The position numbers and the translations under genes were made by a program. This document shows positions 7,750-14,270 of a stretch of 64,000 bases of DNA, piece after piece. Positions within the stretch are counted from its first letter, which is position 1; every line of letters begins with the position of its first letter. Origin of the DNA: Erythrobacteraceae bacterium E2-1 Yellow Sea (GTDB lineage Bacteria; Pseudomonadota; Alphaproteobacteria; Sphingomonadales; Sphingomonadaceae); NCBI GenBank assembly GCA_014983025.1, contig JADCLP010000002.1:149224-213223 (forward strand), written 5' to 3'. Below the pieces are notes generated by a model, which saw only the letters and a list, made by a program, of their open reading frames with translations, was not told where the DNA came from and did no database searches.

Positions 7750-9845
7750 GGGGCAATACTCCGGTCTGGGGCAAGCGAGCCGGGCCGTTCGACCGGCCTG
7801 TCGAACGGGGGCGCGACAAAGGCTTCTCTTGCGACAACGAAAAGGATTTTGGTGCCCGCCTTCATCACACCGGACAGCGTGCCCGATATCTTGGACACGC
7901 CAATCCGGCGGCGGTAACGGGCGGGACGTTCAGTGCAGACCAGGCCAATCCGGGCGGCGCGCACCTGCATTTCAACTGTCCAGCCGAAATCACGATCTGT
8001 CATGCATAACCGTTCCAACGCATCGCGGCGGATGGCGCGCAAGGGGCCAAGATCGGTAAAGCGCATGCCCCAGATGATCCGGATCAGCGCCGGTGCAAGC
8101 CAATTGCCAAACCGCTGAGGCGGCGTCATCGCGCCTGCCTCCATCTGGCCCAGCATGCGCGACCCAATCGCCATATCGGCATGACCTGATGCAACATCGG
8201 CAACCAGACGCACGGCATCAGTCGGTTCATCGGCGCCATCAGCATCAGCAAACAGCACCAGATTGATATCGTCTGGCAGATGCGCCAGGCCGGTCAGGCA
8301 GGCTTGGCCATATCCACGCACCGGTTCATGCACCACACGCGCCCCAGCCTTTCGCGCAATGGTGGCGGTATCATCATTCGACCCATTATCGACCACGATA
8401 ATGGTGGCAAGGCCCGGTATGCCAACATGCGACAGGCCGATAACCACAGGGCCAACCGACAAGGCTTCATTCAGCGCAGGAATGATAACGGCTGTGCGTG
8501 GTTCCGCGATCTGAGGTGAGAGATCAGCGTCGATACGGGCACCTGACGCACCGCGTGCACGATACATATCCCATGCCAGCGCCGCCGCCAGAATGGCCAG
8601 CTCCACCCCCTTGGCCACGCCATGCACGGCAAAGGGATCAATCGCGGCATCATCCAGATTATAGCCAGTGAGATAGGAAAATGGCAGCGCCACGCAGGCG
8701 GCAAAGGGCCAGATCATCCGGCTGCGGATGGCAAATGGCAGCAGCCACAGCAGATACCACGGGTTTACCGCTGGGGCGAATAACAGGACTACGCCGAATA
8801 TACCGACCAATCCGTTTTCCAGCGATCGTCCAGCGCGGGAATGCAGCCAGATGATGGCGAACGTTGCGATTGCCGCAGCTGCCAGGCGGGCCAAATCGCC
8901 AGGCATCAAAGCCTGCAACAGATCAAAACCCAGCGGGTTGAACAGCCATTCGCGTGCAAAGGTTGACGTCGCATCCAGCCCCAACCCGCCACCGCGCGCG
9001 GCGAAGAAGGCATAAGCACCCGTCAAAGCCACGATTGCCGCTGCTATTGCCACGGCGCGCCCTCTGCTGCGCAGCAGGATGGGCCAGGCGGCCAGTGCCA
9101 CCAGCTTGGCCCCGGCAGCGCCTGCAAAGAACAGGCCGGCTGCCAGCGGATAACGATGGAGCAGGGCATTGCCAGCCACCAGCATAGCCACCATCACGCC
9201 ATCGGGGTGCACATGCAGAACGATTTCTGTGATGACGAAAGGGTTCCACGCATACAGGGCAACGCGTTGTGCCGGATATGAGCGCAGCAGCACCGCAATC
9301 AGTACCAGATTGACAATGGCAAAGGCGATTTTCAGCCCGGTCAGATCGCTGCCCGCAATGGCATGGGTACCTAAAAACAGGATTTGGAGAACAGGCCCGT
9401 AAATTGTCGGGACATCAGGGTTATTGACCCCATCAAGTATACCCTGCATTTCTGCAGGAACGATGGATGAGCCATAAAAAGCTGCAGGCGCCGTGCCATA
9501 TGGGGTACCCTGCGACAGACTGACCCAACCATCCCATATGAAGCGGTAATAATCATCTTCAAAGGCAGGCACGCCCGCCAGGGCGACCATGTGCAGCAGC
9601 ACCGCCAGTGCAAACACTGCGCGGCCATCAATCCGCTGCGCCTTATGAACAAGCATTGGAACAGCTGCCGAGCCGGCTGCCAATATCAACACATAAGTTA
9701 CCGCATCGGTCTGTGACTGGCGCGAAAACCAGACCAGCAATGTGATGCTGGCCAGCGCCAAAATTCCTGCCGTCAGGCCCGCAGCCAGCGCGGCCGATCG
9801 CGAAGTTTTCGCTTCGCTTCGTGCTGCCTGGGAAACGGGAATCAT
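7737..9845 (-). CDS. GT-C membrane glycosyltransferase fused to GT-A polyprenol-phosphate sugar synthase domain
   Basis: Large fusion of 702 aa heading the operon; AAGGAGCC lies before the ATG at 9845. Residues 1-430 have about ten hydrophobic segments and the GT-C signature FEDDYYRFIWDGW near 95-107, as in polyprenol-linked mannosyltransferases. Residues about 450-680 are a cytoplasmic GT-A domain like dolichol-phosphate mannose synthase, with VIIPALNE (453-460), VVDNGSNDDT and FADADGADE (metal site). One protein could therefore charge a polyprenyl phosphate with a sugar and use that donor across the membrane. The final 20 or so residues are encoded by a strong inverted repeat (7785-7808) and may not be homologous. 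Confidence 0.83.
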   Translation of the reverse strand: MIPVSQAARSEAKTSRSAALAAGLTAGILALASITLLVWFSRQSQTDAVTYVLILAAGSAAVPMLVHKAQRIDGRAVFALAVLLHMVALAGVPAFEDDYYRFIWDGWVSLSQGTPYGTAPAAFYGSSIVPAEMQGILDGVNNPDVPTIYGPVLQILFLGTHAIAGSDLTGLKIAFAIVNLVLIAVLLRSYPAQRVALYAWNPFVITEIVLHVHPDGVMVAMLVAGNALLHRYPLAAGLFFAGAAGAKLVALAAWPILLRSRGRAVAIAAAIVALTGAYAFFAARGGGLGLDATSTFAREWLFNPLGFDLLQALMPGDLARLAAAAIATFAIIWLHSRAGRSLENGLVGIFGVVLLFAPAVNPWYLLWLLPFAIRSRMIWPFAACVALPFSYLTGYNLDDAAIDPFAVHGVAKGVELAILAAALAWDMYRARGASGARIDADLSPQIAEPRTAVIIPALNEALSVGPVVIGLSHVGIPGLATIIVVDNGSNDDTATIARKAGARVVHEPVRGYGQACLTGLAHLPDDINLVLFADADGADEPTDAVRLVADVASGHADMAIGSRMLGQMEAGAMTPPQRFGNWLAPALIRIIWGMRFTDLGPLRAIRRDALERLCMTDRDFGWTVEMQVRAARIGLVCTERPARYRRRIGVSKISGTLSGVMKAGTKILFVVAREAFVAPPFDRPVERPGSLAPDRSIAPCVA
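7785..7808. repeat. 9-bp-arm inverted repeat in the tail of the fusion glycosyltransferase gene
   Basis: CCGTTCGAC and GTCGAACGG form perfect arms around a 6-base loop. They lie inside the coding sequence, about 15 codons before the stop. Such REP-like palindromes sometimes spread into gene ends; no second copy is obvious nearby. Confidence 0.4.
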
Positions 9846-9981
9846 GGACAGGCTCCTTGTAAGTATATGGGTGACGAATAGGTGTCGTCAGATGTTCGCA
9901 AACGGCACGCACGCGGTCACACAATGCGCCGAAATTATTCGCGCATCAGTCTGGCACATTGTTCGGTTGGGAAAGGATATT

Positions 9982-10005
9982 CCGGCCCACATCCCTGTGG
10001 GCCGG
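9982..10005 (-). terminator. Hairpin terminator downstream of nrsF
   Basis: Perfect 10-bp stem CCGGCCCACA / TGTGGGCCGG with loop TCCC, 18 bp past the nrsF stop on the minus strand. The following T-run is weak (CCTTTC), so it may act as a processed 3' end rather than a classic terminator. The rest of the 9846-10022 gap shows only the ribosome site of the glycosyltransferase gene. Confidence 0.6.
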
Positions 10006-10022
10006 ATATGGCTGGCAGCGCC

Positions 10023-10655
10023 TTACCAGCGCAGCAAGTGCGGCACCGCGATGCGCCAGGCCAAGGCAGAAATCATCACAGCCCCGGTATACCAGACACC
10101 GGGATAGGCCATCCCTGGGCCAGGGCAGGTCAGGCTGTATGCCAATGTGCCCAAGGAGCCAGATGCCAGCCCGACTGTCCACCCGATACGGCGGGGCCGG
10201 ACCGGTGCGGCGCGGCGCAGCCAAGTGACAAGACCTGTACCAATAGCCAGCGCAATCAGTGTACTGGCGATCAGGCATCGGATGCCGCTGGATGCATGAA
10301 TGATGTAATCGGGCAGGCGCCCTGTTGCAAAATAGAAGATGGCCGTCAGCGGGAATATGGTGGCAAAGGCTGCGACCCACAGCCAGCCATCGGCCGCCTT
10401 GCCAACTCCCGGCCGCGACAGCGAAACTGTTGCAACCAGCGATGCAAGCCCAACAGTAAGCAGGGCCGCTGTTCGGATCACTACGGATTCTTGCGGCTCA
10501 CCCATCAAAATGTCGGGGCGGATACCAAACGCCATATGGCAGGCAATGGCACCCATGATGACCCCCGCCGCAGCGATGGCCCAGCCAGGCCAGACACGGA
10601 ATGGGCGAACTGCCCTGTGGTCAGCAACCAGTGCCGATATGAAATCATCAGTCAT
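10023..10655 (-). CDS. NrsF family (DUF1109) membrane anti-sigma factor
   Basis: Integral membrane protein of 210 aa with about six hydrophobic segments, matching DUF1109/NrsF. These proteins hold a partner ECF sigma factor of the SigF type inactive at the inner membrane until stress, for example oxidative or metal stress in Caulobacter. The start is 3 bp beyond the sigma factor stop, the classic sigma/anti-sigma pairing. The stop is followed by a strong hairpin. No periplasmic sensor domain is seen; sensing would lie within the membrane protein, whose sequence includes few cysteines. Confidence 0.85.
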   Translation of the reverse strand: MTDDFISALVADHRAVRPFRVWPGWAIAAAGVIMGAIACHMAFGIRPDILMGEPQESVVIRTAALLTVGLASLVATVSLSRPGVGKAADGWLWVAAFATIFPLTAIFYFATGRLPDYIIHASSGIRCLIASTLIALAIGTGLVTWLRRAAPVRPRRIGWTVGLASGSLGTLAYSLTCPGPGMAYPGVWYTGAVMISALAWRIAVPHLLRW

Positions 10656-10657
10656 AA

Positions 10658-11182
10658 TTATTCTTCCTCTACCAAGGCGGAGAGGCGCCTGATTCCGCGA
10701 AATATATTCATTTTGACCGCAGATTCTGATTGTGTGGTTATCTGGGCGGCTTCGGCTATGCTGTGTCCGCGCAGTTTGACCAGTCGGATTGCCTCTGATT
10801 GTTTGCTTGGGATCATTTGCAGCATACGTTCGATTGAGATGGATGCTGAAATTTCTTCTTCGGGATCGATCGAATCTGTCACCATTTCCGCTGTATTATT
10901 TTCCTGTCGGTAGACGGTTCGCAGTCGATCAATCCAGCGATAGCGCGCAATCGCTGCCAGCCACGGGATGAATGGGCGGGTGTGATCATACGTCGCGCGC
11001 TTGCGATGGACTGAAATCAGCGTTTCCTGCACCAGATCTTCTATCTGGTCTGACGGAATCTTGCCGCTGAAATATCGTGTCAGCCAGTTACGGCATGCCC
11101 GCAGCACGGCCTCGTGCGCGGCGCTGTCACCTGCTTGAGACAGCGCCATCAGCCTGGCGATAGAGCTGTCGTCAATCCTCAT
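10658..11182 (-). CDS. ECF RNA polymerase sigma factor (SigF-type)
   Basis: ECF sigma factor, 174 aa from ATG 11182; the frame continues upstream only to a TTG without support. Region 2 contains DLVQETLISVHRKR and the helix RPFIPWLAAIARYRW. Region 4 contains LVKLRGHSIAEAA, a helix-turn-helix of the usual type. It is paired directly with NrsF, which would sequester it. About 80 bases upstream of the ATG lies a motif fitting the Caulobacter SigF promoter, indicating autoregulation. Targets elsewhere in the genome are not visible here. Confidence 0.9.
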   Translation of the reverse strand: MRIDDSSIARLMALSQAGDSAAHEAVLRACRNWLTRYFSGKIPSDQIEDLVQETLISVHRKRATYDHTRPFIPWLAAIARYRWIDRLRTVYRQENNTAEMVTDSIDPEEEISASISIERMLQMIPSKQSEAIRLVKLRGHSIAEAAQITTQSESAVKMNIFRGIRRLSALVEEE

Positions 11183-11261
11183 TTGGGGCCTCTGCGGCAA
11201 TTGCGCGACCCACCACCTTCGCAATCATTAAGAAAATCCTCGTCTGTGTGACGAAGGCTGG

Positions 11262-11287
11262 TTCGCACCTTTGCCCCGTTCGGTCAC
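11262..11287 (-). promoter_or_regulatory. SigF-type ECF promoter upstream of its own operon
   Basis: On the minus strand GTGACC (11287-11282), a 16-base spacer and CGAA (11265-11262) match the GTAACC-N16-CGAA motif described for Caulobacter SigF at 9 of 10 fixed positions. It points into the sigma/nrsF operon. The rest of the 11183-11351 gap contains no coding sequence that I can support. Confidence 0.65.
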
Positions 11288-11351
11288 AGGCACGGAAATT
11301 TTATGCTTCAGCTGATTTTCTGGGCCGTGATTTCTGCCCGCTGCTTTTGCT

Positions 11352-11960
11352 TTATGAATCCTGGGCCAACAGACCCAGCCCCGCCAGCGCCTGCTTCGCG
11401 GCAGGCCAGAGTGCTGATTTGTCAGGGACAACACGTGACATGGTGTTGAGACCAACGATCAGCGATTTCAGCGCCAATGCAGTTGCAGCTATGTCAGTTT
11501 CTACGGGCAGTTCACCCCGCTCCACACCTTGCTGCAACAGCAGCTCTATCCGATCAAGCCGGTCAAGCATGCGTGCTGTAATCGCATCGCTTAGTGCACT
11601 GTCTGATCCGCAAAGCGTATTGACGCTGTTAACCGCGAGGCAGCCGCGCGCTTCCCGATCGCGTTCCAATGTGCTGCAGATGGTGCGAACCACATTGCTA
11701 ATGTGGCGCCGAACGCCAATGCTGCCCGGGTCGCGCACCAGTTCATCATCAGGCGAACGCGCCAGATAGCGGTCCAGCGCTTCCAGATACAAAGCCTCCT
11801 GACTTTCAAATGCATTGTAAAAACTCGACCGGGTGATCCCCAGCTGTTCGGACAGCGCCTTGACTGAACTGGCCTGATAACCATCGCGCCAGAATGCCTG
11901 CAGCGCCTGCTCAACAGCAGCATCTCGATCAAATTTTGCAGGGCGGCCAGCTTTGTTCAT
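11352..11960 (-). CDS. TetR/AcrR family transcriptional regulator
   Basis: TetR-type repressor of about 202 aa. The N-terminal DNA-binding domain includes KFDRDAAVEQALQAFW and the helix-turn-helix VKALSEQLGITRSSFYNAF. The C-terminal ligand domain resembles the AcrR_C class. A GTG at 11975 would add five residues; neither start has a clear ribosome site, and the message may be nearly leaderless. It diverges from a DUF1330 gene and an AhpD-like gene, whose shared gap carries candidate operators. Repression of those two genes and of itself is the likely role; the inducer is unknown. Confidence 0.88.
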   Translation of the reverse strand: MNKAGRPAKFDRDAAVEQALQAFWRDGYQASSVKALSEQLGITRSSFYNAFESQEALYLEALDRYLARSPDDELVRDPGSIGVRRHISNVVRTICSTLERDREARGCLAVNSVNTLCGSDSALSDAITARMLDRLDRIELLLQQGVERGELPVETDIAATALALKSLIVGLNTMSRVVPDKSALWPAAKQALAGLGLLAQDS

Positions 11961-11968
11961 TTTATTTT

Positions 11969-12017
11969 TGTACACCTATGGACAAATAGTGGGGCGATAT
12001 TTATACAGTGCTGTACA
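11969..12017. promoter_or_regulatory. Candidate TetR operators in divergent gap
   Basis: TGTACA occurs at 11969-11974 and again at 12012-12017. The second lies in the inverted repeat TACAG-TG-CTGTA (12004-12015), set in AT-rich DNA between the divergent tetR and DUF1330 genes. This is the layout expected for an autoregulated TetR switch. Confidence 0.45.
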
Positions 12018-12107
12018 TAAACCCGGTGGGTCAATTTGTCGAGAGACAGAAAGACTTCCCGAATTTGTGAGAATTCAACCCCCCTTTGATCCATTCAGGA
12101 GCATCAA

Positions 12108-12398
12108 ATGCCTGCCTTCTTTATCGTAACCACCACTGTCAAAGATGCCGATAAGTACCGCGAATATGGCGAGCGCGTGGGCGCAACGCTGGCACCTTTT
12201 GGCGGCAAGCCGGTTTTGCGCGGCAAGGCAATGTCTGCCCTGACGGGCGAATTGAACCATGAAACTGCAGGGATCATCGAATTCCCTGACCTGGCCGCGA
12301 TCACAGACTGGCACGCATCTGCTGAATATCAGGCCCTGCTGCCTTTGCGGGCCGAGGCAGCGGATATGACAATCACAACCTATGTCGTGCCCGCCTGA
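12108..12398 (+). CDS. DUF1330 domain protein
   Basis: Small protein of 96 aa of the DUF1330 family (dimeric ferredoxin-like alpha/beta barrel fold). It shows the usual opening PAFFIVTTTVKDADKYREY and the later pattern IIEFPDLAAITDWHAS near residues 65-80. AGGAG precedes the ATG. Function in the family is not established; relatives resemble small monooxygenase-like or ligand-binding dimers. It is likely co-transcribed with the AhpD-like gene 42 bp downstream and under the divergent TetR regulator, so a role in response to a small organic or oxidant signal is an inference. Confidence 0.85.
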   Translation: MPAFFIVTTTVKDADKYREYGERVGATLAPFGGKPVLRGKAMSALTGELNHETAGIIEFPDLAAITDWHASAEYQALLPLRAEAADMTITTYVVPA

Positions 12399-12440
12399 CA
12401 CGCCCGCCACTATTACAACCCCAAATCACTGGAATTTCCC

Positions 12441-12992
12441 ATGTTCACCTATCACGATACAACCACAGCGCCCGAAGCATCGCGCCCATTTCTGGAACAG
12501 GTTCAGGCAAGCTTTGGCTTCGTCCCCAATCTGCATCGCATTCTTGCCGAATCGCCTGCCGCGCATGAAGCCTATGCCACGCTCTATCGCCTTTCGACCG
12601 AACAAACCGGCCTGACGCCGCTGGAAGCACAGATCGTGATGATGGTCGCCAATTATCACAACCGTTGCCATTACTGCATGGCAGGCCATTCCATGATCAT
12701 GACCATGCTGAAGGCACCACAGGATGTGATCGATGCCTTGCGCGACAATGCCCCTCTGGCTGATGAAAAGCTGGAGGCCTTGCGTACCTTTACCCTCAAA
12801 CTGCTGGAACAGCGTGGTCATGTGGGCGACGACGCAGTAGCCGCTTTTCTGGATGCAGGTTACACGAAGGCCAATGTTCTGGACGTGCTTGTCTGCCTTG
12901 CCACCAAGCTGATTTCCAACTTCACCAATGCAGTCGTGCATACTGAATTGGATGAACCGGCCAAAGCAATGGCTTGGACCCCACCTACATAA
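12441..12992 (+). CDS. Carboxymuconolactone decarboxylase / AhpD-like protein
   Basis: All-helical CMD/AhpD-family protein of 183 aa. The redox motif HCHYCMAGH (CxxC followed by His) near residues 73-81 is that of AhpD-type peroxidase-linked or alkylhydroperoxidase-like proteins. The length fits the single-domain peroxidase-related class. It sits behind the DUF1330 gene in a two-gene unit divergent from a TetR regulator, suggesting an inducible thiol-based detoxification module. There is no AhpC partner here, so the substrate is open. The next 160 bp hold no gene but contain a nested inverted repeat and tRNA-Gly. Confidence 0.88.
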   Translation: MFTYHDTTTAPEASRPFLEQVQASFGFVPNLHRILAESPAAHEAYATLYRLSTEQTGLTPLEAQIVMMVANYHNRCHYCMAGHSMIMTMLKAPQDVIDALRDNAPLADEKLEALRTFTLKLLEQRGHVGDDAVAAFLDAGYTKANVLDVLVCLATKLISNFTNAVVHTELDEPAKAMAWTPPT

Positions 12993-13046
12993 TTGATTGG
13001 CGGATATCCCCCATACACCCCCCATGATTATGGATGGGTATTCGCC

Positions 13047-13109
13047 GGGGCGGGCCAACACCCAAACGCGCTGGCTTACAGCAAGCAAATCTGCGTGCGG
13101 GCCCGCCCC
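13047..13109. repeat. Nested inverted repeat downstream of tRNA-Gly
   Basis: Perfect 10-bp arms GGGGCGGGCC (13047-13056) and GGCCCGCCCC (13100-13109) enclose a second pair ACGC/GCGT (13066-13069, 13093-13096) and a third GCTT/AAGC (13074-13077, 13083-13086). It could be a tRNA transcript terminator, a processing structure or a small structured RNA. There is no T-run next to the stem. Confidence 0.45.
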
Positions 13110-13152
13110 AATTTCTGCACTATAATTTGTACCGTAAAGGCCCGTCAGGGGC

Positions 13153-13226
13153 TGGAGCGGGTAAGGGGAATCGAACCCCTCTAGCCAGCTTGGAAGGCTG
13201 GAGCATTACCACTATGCTATACCCGC
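13153..13226 (-). tRNA. tRNA-Gly (anticodon TCC)
   Basis: A full cloverleaf reads on the minus strand. The acceptor stem is GCGGGTA/TACCCGC with encoded CCA (13153-13155). The D arm is GCAT/ATGC. The anticodon stem CCAGC/GCTGG holds loop CTTCCAA, giving anticodon TCC. The T arm is AGGGG-TTCGATT-CCCCT. The single-gene unit is followed by a weak GCCC/GGGC stem and CTTT. Confidence 0.96.
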
Positions 13227-13420
13227 TGAGCTGGCGACACATGCTGCCGCCTTGCGAATGAGCCGCCATTGCCATCAACCGCCCAGATTCGTCAACCGTG
13301 ATCGCAATCGTGCTGCCATTGTGCTTCAAAGCAAATCTATATTCTCGCGGGCGGCAATTACGGGTAATCCAAGATTCATTCCGGCTCAGAATCTGGGCGC
13401 AGGCAAAAGGGGGCTTTGCC

Positions 13421-13693
13421 ATGTTCCTGTTCCGTGGGCGCGAGGCGCATAGCCGATCGCTGGCCAAAGCGATCAGTTGGCGCATTCTGGGCAGCGTCGA
13501 TACATTCCTGTTGAGCTGGCTGTTCACCAGCAATGTCAAGGCTGCAGGCGCAATTGCGCTGACTGAAGTGTTGACGAAAATGGTGCTCTATTATCTGCAT
13601 GAACGGGCATGGAGTTCGGTTCACTGGGGTACCTACAGCCATTCATCACAGCCTGCAGAACCAGCCCAGGGTCAGGACAGCACCCCTGGCTAA
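13421..13693 (+). CDS. DUF2061 membrane protein
   Basis: Short inner-membrane protein of 90 aa, DUF2061 family, recognised by the pattern SLAKAISWRILGSVDTF followed by a hydrophobic helix and YYLHERAW near the end. The ATG at 13421 follows a G-rich ribosome site; an open frame further upstream has no family similarity. Function of DUF2061 is not known. It ends convergently, overlapping the stop of the OmpA-like lipoprotein gene by 4 bases. Confidence 0.85.
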   Translation: MFLFRGREAHSRSLAKAISWRILGSVDTFLLSWLFTSNVKAAGAIALTEVLTKMVLYYLHERAWSSVHWGTYSHSSQPAEPAQGQDSTPG

Positions 13694-14262
13694 CCCGTTG
13701 GTACAGTGTCGCTTTCCGGCAAGGTAGCCAGCACCGTCATATCCACCCGTCGATTAACGGCGCGCCCGCCATCATTGGCGCTGCCATCTGGCAATGCATT
13801 GGGTTCGATGGGGTTTTGCTCTCCAAAGGCGATCACTGAAATACGGTCTGCATCCACGCCATTCTCGATCAGCCACGCCTTTACCGCCTCTGCGCGCTCA
13901 AGCGATGCGTCCAGATTGACACGATCACTGCCGGCTGCATCGCTATGCCCACGTAGTACAATCGCGCCACCTTGGCTGATTTGCGGCGACTGGATGGCTT
14001 CCTGAAGGGATTCAACGGCAGCAGCCGAAAGCTGCGCCCCGCCATCAGGAAATCCAATCCGCAATTCCAGAGGTGTAAGCCGAAGTTCCGCTGGGGGAAC
14101 AACATCCGGCCGAAGAATGGACACTGATTCTTCTGAAGATGTAGCCTCTACATCAGCAGACACACTATTATCGTTCTCATCAACTGACTGCTGATCCTGA
14201 CAGCTGGCTAGGGCCAGCAGCAATGCGGTAACGGTGATTGTTGATCGAATCATCCTTCTCAC
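13690..14262 (-). CDS. OmpA-family C-terminal domain lipoprotein
   Basis: Probable outer-membrane lipoprotein of 190 aa. It has a signal peptide with lipobox LALASC, then a low-complexity acidic and serine-rich linker of about 35 residues. The OmpA/MotB peptidoglycan-binding domain follows, with LRGHSDAAGSDRVNLDAS and a C-terminal RAVNRRVDMTVLA. The domain anchors the outer membrane to peptidoglycan. It lies 8 bp downstream of the CPA1 antiporter gene on the same strand and is probably in its operon, a pairing I cannot explain functionally. Confidence 0.85.
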   Translation of the reverse strand: MRRMIRSTITVTALLLALASCQDQQSVDENDNSVSADVEATSSEESVSILRPDVVPPAELRLTPLELRIGFPDGGAQLSAAAVESLQEAIQSPQISQGGAIVLRGHSDAAGSDRVNLDASLERAEAVKAWLIENGVDADRISVIAFGEQNPIEPNALPDGSANDGGRAVNRRVDMTVLATLPESDTVPTG

Positions 14263-14270
14263 CCCTCCCC

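Noticed and set aside
9882..10913. 343-aa open frame antisense to nrsF and the sigma gene
   Set aside because: The opposite strand has a convincing sigma/anti-sigma pair with promoter and terminator; this frame has no recognisable features.
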